Assembly: GCA_919902745.1 (NCBI GenBank)
Contig: CAKKRN010000090.1
Span: 1-14,331 of the forward strand
DNA: 14,331 nt
Origin: Syntrophaceae bacterium
GTDB lineage: Bacteria > Desulfobacterota > Syntrophia > Syntrophales > UBA5619
Reading direction: 5' to 3'
Under the pieces are notes generated by a model that ran no database searches, had not been told where the DNA came from, and worked only from the letters and a program-made list of their open reading frames with translations. A program made the position numbers and the translations under genes. Below, piece after piece: positions 7,152 through 13,076 of this stretch. Positions within the stretch are counted from its first letter, which is position 1; each line of letters opens with the position of its first letter.

Positions 7152-9322
7152 TTCTTCTTTCCTTTCTTCTTGCCGATCTGGCGGACGAGTTGAGAGTACG
7201 GCGGCGATTTCACGCCGCCCTTTCGTGCGATAGCAATGAGAGCGCTCTGGCTTCGAACCGGTTTGTCGTTCGGATTGCGTCTGACGCGCTGGTAACTACC
7301 GTCGGGTTGCATCAGTCGCGTTTTCACATTGTCTGTCAGGTAGGTCATCAAAATTTCGTCGATGATCCTTGTCTTCAATGCCTGGTCCTGAATCGGGTAG
7401 AGAATTTCGGCCCGCTTCTTGAAGTTGCGCGGCATCCAGTCCGCGCTTCCCGAATAGATCTCCGGTTCGCCGCCGTTGTGGAAATAGTAGATGCGGGAAT
7501 GCTCAAGGAAGCGGTCGAGGATGCTCCGAACGCGGATGTTGTCGCTGACGCCGGGGATGCCCGGGCGCAGGCAGCAAATACCGCGTACGACGAGATCGAT
7601 CCGCACGCCTGCCTGGGAGGCCCGGTAGAGGGTGCGAATGGTGCGCTCGTCAATGAGGGCGTTCATTTTCGCTATGATCCGGCCCGGTTTCTTCGGGGAT
7701 GATTTTTTGATCTCCCGTTCGATGAGTCCGATGACGCGATCCTGGATGTTGACGGGGGCAAGGATTATCTTCTTGAAGCGCGATTCGATGTTTTCCGGCT
7801 TCAGCATGTCGCCGCCCGTCCAGGAGTTGAAGCCGGTGATGACATTGAAGAGCGAAGAGACGTCGTTGCCGATGCCGGGATCTGCGGTCATGAGTCCGAC
7901 ATCCGTGTAGATCTGGGCGGTCAGGGAGTTGTAGTTTCCAGTGGAGAGGTGGACGTAACGGCGAAGCTGCTTCCCCTCCCGCCGGACAACCAGAGTCGCC
8001 TTGCAGTGGATTTTCCACTTTACAAAGCCGTACACGGGGTTGATTCCCGATTTCACCATCTGGTGCGCAAAATCGATGTTCTTCTCCTCGTCGAAGCGCG
8101 CCTTGATCTCGACGACGGCGGTCACCTGTTTGCCGTTCTCGGCCGCCCGGCAGAGGGCCTCGACGATCGGCGAATCCCGGTCAATCCGGTAAAGCGTCTG
8201 CTTGATTGCCAGAACATCCGGATCTTCCGCGGCGCTGTTGATGAAGTCAACAACCACGGCGAACGAATCATAGGGGTGGTGAATCAGGACGTCGCCCTCC
8301 CGGATGACGCTGAAGATGTCGCTATTGCCGGCAAGGCGCTTCGGGATGCGCGGGTTGAACGGCTCGTCCAGGTGAATCGGGGAAACGGGCAGATCGTAAA
8401 GCGGCAGCAGACCGCAAAGGTTCAGCGGACCGGGGATACGATAGACATTCGTCTCATCCATTTCCAGGTGTTTGCAGAGGATTTGCAACATCTTTTTCGG
8501 GATGCCTTCCTTGACCTCGAGTCGGACGGCGATTTTGTTGGAACGGTCCTTGAGCTCCGCCTCGACGGACTCCAGGAGATCCAGCACGGAATCTTCATGG
8601 AGATCGTAGTCCTGGTTGCGGGTCACGCGGAAGGGAACGCAGTTCGTGATTTTCATCCCGGGGAAAAGGCTGCCGATGCTCGACCGGACCAAATCCTCGA
8701 GCAGAACGAAATGGTGCTCTTTCTTTCCCTTCTCGTCCATGATCCGGATAAGGCGCTGGAGCACCGAAGGCGCCTCGACAAATGCGTACGGCTGGGCGTC
8801 CATATTTGTCGGCGATTCCTTGAACATGACCATCAGGTTTAGCCGCAGGTTGCCCAGAAACGGGAAAGGGTGGCCGGCATCGACCGCAAGCGGCGTCAGG
8901 ATGGGGAAGACCTGGCTTTCAAAGTAGTCGTTAAGCTTATGTATTTCCTTCTTGTCCAGCGAATCGACCGCATGGATTTCGATTCCGGCCTGCTTCAGGA
9001 GGGGGAGGACCGTGTTCTGCAAGCATTGGTACTGCTGGGCTACGTATATGCGGGCTTTACCGGCGATTGCATCGATCTGTTGCTTTGGGAGCATACCGCT
9101 TTGGTCGGGATCGATCACGCCTGCCTGGACCAGTCGCGCGAGAGCGCCGACGCGGACCTGGAAGAATTCGTCGAGGTTCGAGCTGAAAATCGAGATGAAT
9201 TTCAGTTTCTCAAGGGCGGGCGTTTCCGGGTCCTCGGCTTCTTCGAGCACCCGGCGATTAAACTCGATCCAGGAAAGTTCGCGGTTCAACAGCAAGGAAG
9301 GACCCTTCAGGTTGCTCTCCAT
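7148..9322 (-). CDS. ppk1: Polyphosphate kinase (PPK1)
   Basis: This 724-residue enzyme reversibly polymerises the gamma-phosphate of ATP into inorganic polyphosphate, usually at the inner membrane face. It begins with the family-typical NRELSWIEFNRRVLEEA (13-29) and FSSNLDEFFQVRVG (46-59). The catalytic half shows ARFDEEKNI (408-416), KIHCKATL (437-444) with the probable autophosphorylated H439, HLSTGNYN (458-465), TDVGLMTAD (473-481), EHSRIYYF (607-614) with the second active-site histidine H608, and SADWMPRN (626-633). Length fits the family. An in-frame extension reaches 9448 but its TTG is the promoter -35 box itself. The ATG at 9322 has AAGGTG 9 bases upstream, so it is chosen. The C-terminus is strongly lysine-rich. 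It is the first gene of a four-gene overlapping operon. Confidence 0.97.
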   Translation of the reverse strand: MESNLKGPSLLLNRELSWIEFNRRVLEEAEDPETPALEKLKFISIFSSNLDEFFQVRVGALARLVQAGVIDPDQSGMLPKQQIDAIAGKARIYVAQQYQCLQNTVLPLLKQAGIEIHAVDSLDKKEIHKLNDYFESQVFPILTPLAVDAGHPFPFLGNLRLNLMVMFKESPTNMDAQPYAFVEAPSVLQRLIRIMDEKGKKEHHFVLLEDLVRSSIGSLFPGMKITNCVPFRVTRNQDYDLHEDSVLDLLESVEAELKDRSNKIAVRLEVKEGIPKKMLQILCKHLEMDETNVYRIPGPLNLCGLLPLYDLPVSPIHLDEPFNPRIPKRLAGNSDIFSVIREGDVLIHHPYDSFAVVVDFINSAAEDPDVLAIKQTLYRIDRDSPIVEALCRAAENGKQVTAVVEIKARFDEEKNIDFAHQMVKSGINPVYGFVKWKIHCKATLVVRREGKQLRRYVHLSTGNYNSLTAQIYTDVGLMTADPGIGNDVSSLFNVITGFNSWTGGDMLKPENIESRFKKIILAPVNIQDRVIGLIEREIKKSSPKKPGRIIAKMNALIDERTIRTLYRASQAGVRIDLVVRGICCLRPGIPGVSDNIRVRSILDRFLEHSRIYYFHNGGEPEIYSGSADWMPRNFKKRAEILYPIQDQALKTRIIDEILMTYLTDNVKTRLMQPDGSYQRVRRNPNDKPVRSQSALIAIARKGGVKSPPYSQLVRQIGKKKGKKK

Positions 9323-9331
9323 TGTTGCTTT

Positions 9332-9337
9332 CACCTT
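9332..9337 (-). promoter_or_regulatory. Shine-Dalgarno deciding the ppk1 start
   Basis: AAGGTG on the minus strand sits 9 bases before the ATG at 9322. It supports this start over the longer in-frame reading, whose first codon lies in the promoter. Confidence 0.75.
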
Positions 9338-9419
9338 CTTGGGGGATACGGTTGTTTTCCCGTTCAAATGCGGATGGCCTCGCCCATTTGCCGGATGATA
9401 ACTACCTTTCCGGGAATAA

Positions 9420-9448
9420 ACTATAAAGAGATGGCAACTTTGTGTCAA
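9420..9448 (-). promoter_or_regulatory. Near-consensus sigma70-type promoter of the ppk1 operon
   Basis: On the minus strand TTGACA (9448-9443) is followed after exactly 17 bp by TATAGT (9425-9420), matching eleven of twelve consensus positions. Transcription would begin near 9413, giving a leader of about 90 nt. That leader contains short inverted pairs (TTCCCG 9357-9362 with CGGGAA 9411-9416; CAAATG 9365-9370 with CATTTG 9385-9390). No PhoB-box pattern was recognised nearby. Confidence 0.8.
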
Positions 9449-9462
9449 GGGCTATCTGATCT

Positions 9463-9515
9463 GCTGTCGGATAGGCGAACGGACGGCGATGGCGTGGATG
9501 GACTATTCCGACAGC
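9463..9515. repeat. Inverted repeat overlapping the kdsD stop, just upstream of the ppk1 promoter
   Basis: GCTGTCGGATAG (9463-9474) pairs with CTATTCCGACAGC (9503-9515), twelve base pairs with one bulged base, around a 28-nt GC-rich loop. One arm contains the kdsD stop codon and the other ends 15 bp from the ppk1 -35 box. No T-run follows, so it is not a textbook terminator. It could be a 3'-end structure, a partial terminator or a binding site. Confidence 0.5.
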
Positions 9516-10495
9516 GTCATCTTCAGGGTTCCCCCCCGGCCCAGGATGTCATGGAGGTGGACATACCCCTTGATGCGGTTCTCATCGTCGGTGACTACGA
9601 GTGTGGTGATCTCCATCCGCTGCATCGTTTCGACGGTCAGGGCTACGGAGATGTTATCGCGAATGGACTTGGGGGAGCGGGTCATGAGGGCATCGATCCG
9701 TTGATTTCGGAAATCGAGGCCGGTGCGGACGAGACGGCGGACATCGCCGTCGGTCAGGATCCCGAGAAGCTTGTCCGTGACGTCGGTGACGAGAACGAAC
9801 CCCTTGTTCGTTTCATCCATCACCCGGATGGCGTCGAGGAGGGTCGCACCGATATCGACGCGCGGGATCTGGCTGCCGCAAATCATGACGTCTCGAACTT
9901 TGGCCCGGAGTCGGGAGCCGAGGCTTCCGCCGGGATGAAATTTGAAAAAATCCTTCTCCTGGAAATTCCGGCGATGGATCAGCGCAACGGCCAGCGCGTC
10001 ACCCATTGCCAGGGCGGCTGTGGAACTTGATGTCGGCGCGAGACCGAAAGGGCAGGCCTCTCTGGCCACCCCGACATCGATCACAATGTCACAGGAGCGG
10101 GCCAGGGTCGAGGAGAGGTTGCCGGTAAAGGCGATGCGCGGCACGCCGATGGCCCGGATGCTGTCGACGATCATGTTCAGTTCGTCGGTTTCACCGCTGT
10201 TGGAGATGGCGACCAGCACATCGTCTTTTGTAACGATCCCCAGATCCCCGTGGAGGCCCTCGACGGGATGGAGGAAGAGGGCCTGCGTCCCGGTACTGGT
10301 CAGCGTCGCCACCATCTTTCTGCCGATCAGCCCCGATTTGCCGATCCCGGCGACGATCACCCGCCCCGTGCAGCGGTAGATCAGTTCGACCGCCCGCGAA
10401 AAATCCTCTCCCACCCGATCGATCAGTTGAAGAATGCTTTCCGCCTCAAGCTGGAGCACTTCCTTCGCCTGTCGGATGGACTGGTCTGTCTCCAT
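9503..10495 (-). CDS. kdsD: D-arabinose 5-phosphate isomerase (KpsF/GutQ/KdsD family)
   Basis: This 330-residue cytosolic enzyme interconverts ribulose 5-phosphate and arabinose 5-phosphate, the first step towards KDO for lipopolysaccharide. The SIS domain (about 40-175) has AGIGKSGLIGRKM (49-61), SNSGETDE (98-105) and REACPFGLAPTSSSTA (145-160). FHPGGSLG (186-193) follows. K53, E105, E146 and H187 match the positions of the E. coli KdsD catalytic residues with a constant offset of six. Two CBS domains follow (about 200-325), giving the full three-domain length. A TTG two codons upstream is in frame, but the ATG at 10495 has GGAGAGG six bases upstream and is preferred. No other KDO gene is in the window. 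KpsF or GutQ paralogues cannot be excluded by sequence alone. Confidence 0.93.
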   Translation of the reverse strand: METDQSIRQAKEVLQLEAESILQLIDRVGEDFSRAVELIYRCTGRVIVAGIGKSGLIGRKMVATLTSTGTQALFLHPVEGLHGDLGIVTKDDVLVAISNSGETDELNMIVDSIRAIGVPRIAFTGNLSSTLARSCDIVIDVGVAREACPFGLAPTSSSTAALAMGDALAVALIHRRNFQEKDFFKFHPGGSLGSRLRAKVRDVMICGSQIPRVDIGATLLDAIRVMDETNKGFVLVTDVTDKLLGILTDGDVRRLVRTGLDFRNQRIDALMTRSPKSIRDNISVALTVETMQRMEITTLVVTDDENRIKGYVHLHDILGRGGTLKMTLSE

Positions 10496-10501
10496 GAACA
10501 A

Positions 10502-10508
10502 CCTCTCC
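10502..10508 (-). promoter_or_regulatory. Shine-Dalgarno deciding the kdsD start
   Basis: GGAGAGG on the minus strand ends six bases before the ATG at 10495. It abuts the alternative TTG at 10501 directly, which rules that codon out in practice. Confidence 0.75.
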
Positions 10509-10563
10509 GCCGATTCGAACCGGCAATACCTTTATGAATGCATTCAACTTTTACCGTGGGATG

Positions 10564-10592
10564 ATGCTATCAGAAATCTGCGGTCCTGACAA
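10564..10592 (-). promoter_or_regulatory. Candidate sigma70-like promoter of kdsD
   Basis: On the minus strand TTGTCA (10592-10587) and TAGCAT (10569-10564) are 17 bp apart. The -35 matches five of six positions, the -10 four of six. The predicted start near 10557 leaves a leader of about 60 nt. It is divergent from, and about 25 bp away from, the promoter on the other strand. Confidence 0.5.
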
Positions 10593-10615
10593 GGCGGATT
10601 TTGACTGCGCCGGTA

Positions 10616-10644
10616 TTGACACCCCATCGGACATTCCCTATAAT
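10616..10644 (+). promoter_or_regulatory. Perfect-consensus sigma70 promoter of the transglutaminase-ABC cluster
   Basis: TTGACA (10616-10621) and TATAAT (10639-10644) are separated by exactly 17 bp, a twelve-of-twelve match. Transcription should begin near 10651, about 45 bases before the ATG at 10696. Such a site implies strong basal expression unless it is repressed. Confidence 0.85.
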
Positions 10645-10695
10645 CCGTCCGGAAATGCGGATCATTGTGTGCAAGTTCTTTCCCGGGGGCGGAAG

Positions 10696-12183
10696 ATGAG
10701 AAAAAGTAGAAACCGTTGGCACTGGTTTGCGGGAGGGTGCGTGATATTGATCTTCACGCTTCTCCTTGCCGTCCGCCTCGTCGGTCTGCCCAAACCATTT
10801 TCCAAAGCTGCGGAAACCCTTTCCCGTCAGCCGGGGGTTGTCCCCGTCGGCGAGTTCTGGATGAATATCACCCAGGCCGGCCGGAAGATCGGCTATGCGC
10901 AGCGTAACTACTCCCGGACGGAAGACGGGTTTCGCTTCTCCGAGAATATCTTCATGCGGATCAATACGATGGGGATTGTACAGCCCTTGACTGTCCGGAC
11001 GGCGGCGGAGCTGAAGCCCGACCGGACGCTCGCTAACTTTCAATTCGATCTTGGGTCGAACCTTTTCAAGTTCAGGGCACGGGGAGCGGTTGAGGGGAAG
11101 AAGCTGACCGTTCGCATCGGCGGACCGGCCGAGGAAAAGATCAGTGTCATCGCCTTGGCGGAGCCGCCCTATCTGGGCGGCGGCATTTTAGAGTCCGCCG
11201 GAGCAGGGGGACTCCAGCCGGGGGAGGGGAGGACATTCCCGGTCTTCGATCCCGCCTCCCTGGAGCAGAGGCCGGTCCGGATTACCCTTCTCGGCGAAGA
11301 AGAGATGACGATAATGGGAAAAAGCCGGCGGGCCCGAAAACTTTCCGTCGATTTTATGGGGATGAAGCAGATCGCCTGGGTCGATCCGGACGGATCGGTG
11401 CTCCGGGAGGAGGGTATCCTGGGGATCGCGCTGGAACGGGTTACGCGCGAGGAAGCGCTGGCGGGGCTTGAAGGCGCGGTCAGCGCGGATCTGACGGAAA
11501 TCGCCTCCATCCCCTCGTCGAAACCCATTGAGGGCGCCGCGGCCTTGAGAGTCCTGAAGATCCGCCTGGAGGGTCTTCAGCAGGGCTCTTTTTTTCTCGA
11601 CGGCGACCGTCAGATCTATCGGAACGGTGTGCTCACGATCCGGCGCGAATCTTCCGTTGATCCTTCCGCCCGTTCAGGCGGCGCTGCCGGCGACCTGGGG
11701 GCTTTTCTCAAACCCACGCCCTTTATTCAGTCGGATCACCCGAAGATCCGGCAAAAATTGGCCGAAATCGTCGGTCCGGGCGATCCGGACGGCGTGAAGG
11801 CCGACAAACTTGTGGCCTGGGTCCACAAGAACCTGGAGAAGCGTCCGGTCCTGTCGGTTCCGAACGCGCTGGAGACGCTGGAAAACCGCGTCGGGGACTG
11901 CAACGAACACGCCGTCCTGCTGGCGGCCTTTGCGCGAGCCGCCGGGCTGCCGGCTGACGTGGAGGCCGGCGTCGTGTATCTGCGCGGCCGTTTTTTTTAT
12001 CACGCATGGAACGTCCTCTACCTCCGGGACCGGGGCGGCTGGGTGACGGCCGACGCCGTCCTGGGACAGATGCCGGCGGACGTGACCCACATCCGTTTTG
12101 TCCGCGGCGAAGCCGACCGCCAGCTCGATCTGGTGGGGCTGATCGGCCGCTTGAAGCTGGAGATCCTGGAGATGGAACGATGA
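10696..12183 (+). CDS. Membrane-anchored transglutaminase-like protein
   Basis: This 495-residue protein has one N-terminal membrane segment (about 10-31) after a basic start, so the bulk should face the periplasm. The C-terminal part carries a transglutaminase/protease-fold core with the Cys-His-Asp triad: C402 in RVGDCNEHA, H436 in FYHAWN and D453 in WVTADAVLGQ. Residues about 50-330 are a beta-rich-looking region of no family I recognise. A longer in-frame reading begins at 10534, but it would run through the consensus promoter. The ATG at 10696, which makes a clean signal anchor, is therefore preferred even though its Shine-Dalgarno (GGGGGCGGAAG) is imperfect. Its stop overlaps the ATPase ATG by 4 bp, so it is co-expressed with an ABC exporter. 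The substrate is unknown; peptide cleavage or cross-linking in the envelope is possible. Confidence 0.85.
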   Translation: MRKSRNRWHWFAGGCVILIFTLLLAVRLVGLPKPFSKAAETLSRQPGVVPVGEFWMNITQAGRKIGYAQRNYSRTEDGFRFSENIFMRINTMGIVQPLTVRTAAELKPDRTLANFQFDLGSNLFKFRARGAVEGKKLTVRIGGPAEEKISVIALAEPPYLGGGILESAGAGGLQPGEGRTFPVFDPASLEQRPVRITLLGEEEMTIMGKSRRARKLSVDFMGMKQIAWVDPDGSVLREEGILGIALERVTREEALAGLEGAVSADLTEIASIPSSKPIEGAAALRVLKIRLEGLQQGSFFLDGDRQIYRNGVLTIRRESSVDPSARSGGAAGDLGAFLKPTPFIQSDHPKIRQKLAEIVGPGDPDGVKADKLVAWVHKNLEKRPVLSVPNALETLENRVGDCNEHAVLLAAFARAAGLPADVEAGVVYLRGRFFYHAWNVLYLRDRGGWVTADAVLGQMPADVTHIRFVRGEADRQLDLVGLIGRLKLEILEMER

Positions 12184-12911
12184 TCGAATTGACCGACTTG
12201 ACTAAACAGTATGGAAGCACCCTGGCGGTGGACCACCTGAATCTCTCCGTGGCGAAGGGGGAGATCTTCGGTTTCATCGGACCCAATGGGGCGGGAAAGA
12301 CGACGACGATCCGGATGATGGCGGGCGTGCTGGGGCCGACGGAGGGGACGGTCCGGATCGACGGGATCCCGATGGCCACGGATCCGGAGGCGGCCAAGCG
12401 GATCATCGGTTTCATTCCCGACCGGCCCTTCCTCTACGAGAAGCTGACCGGCATGGAGTTCATGCGGTTTGTCGCCGACCTGTACGGCTTCGGAGACGGG
12501 TTCTTCCGTCAGAAGGCCGAGAGGCTCTTGATCCAGTTTTCCCTCTACGACTGGGCCGATCACCTGATCGAGGCCTACTCCCACGGGATGAAACAGAGGT
12601 TGATCATCGCCTCGGCCCTGCTGCACGAGCCAAGGGTGATCATCGTCGATGAACCGATGGTCGGTCTCGATCCGGCCGGGATCCGGATGGTCAAGGACCT
12701 CCTCCGGGAGCTGGCCGCAAGCGGAACGACGATCTTCATGTCCACTCATACGCTGGAGATCGCCGAAGACCTCTGCGACCGGATCGGGGTCATCCACCGC
12801 GGGCGGCTTGTGGCGCTGGGAACCACCGGCGACCTGCGGGGAACGGCCCTTCTCCAGCAGGGCGATCTGGAGGAGGTATTCCTCCGGCTGACCGGGAAGG
12901 AGGCGCCGTGA
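12180..12911 (+). CDS. ABC transporter ATP-binding protein (ABC-2/exporter type)
   Basis: This 243-residue nucleotide-binding subunit energises a membrane exporter. It has Walker A GPNGAGKT (34-41), signature YSHGMKQR (133-140), Walker B VIIVDEP (153-159), D-loop GLDP (162-165) and switch H190 in STHTLEIAEDLCDR. The Q-loop region reads FIPDRPFLYEKLTG (78-91), with Asp where glutamine is usual; variation here is common in exporter-type ATPases. The ATG overlaps the transglutaminase stop (ATGA). The presumed permease begins 165 bp downstream, after a hairpin repeat. The longer reading frame from 12006 is a shadow within the upstream gene. The transported substrate is unknown. Confidence 0.93.
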   Translation: MIELTDLTKQYGSTLAVDHLNLSVAKGEIFGFIGPNGAGKTTTIRMMAGVLGPTEGTVRIDGIPMATDPEAAKRIIGFIPDRPFLYEKLTGMEFMRFVADLYGFGDGFFRQKAERLLIQFSLYDWADHLIEAYSHGMKQRLIIASALLHEPRVIIVDEPMVGLDPAGIRMVKDLLRELAASGTTIFMSTHTLEIAEDLCDRIGVIHRGRLVALGTTGDLRGTALLQQGDLEEVFLRLTGKEAP

Positions 12912-12913
12912 GC

Positions 12914-13038
12914 GACGGCTTCGTAAAAAGTCCGGATGCTGCGTTGCGCTTCATACCTCGTCGTTGCGGCGTACGACGGAGTACGCCTCACTCCTCGGTA
13001 TTCGCGCGCCTTGCCTGCGGACTTTTTACGAAGCCGTC
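12914..13038. repeat. 125-bp long-hairpin element with 21-bp perfect inverted ends
   Basis: The first 21 bases (12914-12934, containing CTTCGTAAAAAGTCC) are perfectly inverted at 13018-13038. The interior is imperfectly self-complementary up to a central 7-bp stem GGCGTAC/GTACGCC (12968-12974 with 12981-12987) around GACGGA, so the whole element can fold as one long hairpin. It begins 3 bp after the ATPase stop and ends 38 bp before the permease ATG. From memory, elements with these ends are frequent in deltaproteobacterial genomes; this was not searched. It resembles a MITE or REP-type element and has no transposase. One frame stays open across it (see findings). Confidence 0.85.
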
Positions 13039-13076
13039 CCATTTACGAGACCTTGATGACTTTGTTGGGGATTACC

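Noticed and set aside
9323..9448. 42-residue N-terminal extension of Ppk1
   Set aside because: It would start at the promoter -35 TTG, has no ribosome site, and precedes the usual PPK1 beginning.
7949..10030. Two long plus-strand frames opposite ppk1 and kdsD
   Set aside because: Both mirror well-conserved genes on the other strand and show no motifs or ribosome sites of their own.
10509..10524. tRNA T-arm-like motif (GGTTCGAAT with flanking GCCG/CGGC) on the minus strand
   Set aside because: The stem is one pair short, and no acceptor, D or anticodon arm can be built around it. It is probably chance.
10534..10695. 54-residue N-terminal extension of the transglutaminase-like protein
   Set aside because: It contains the perfect promoter and would bury the signal anchor well inside the protein.
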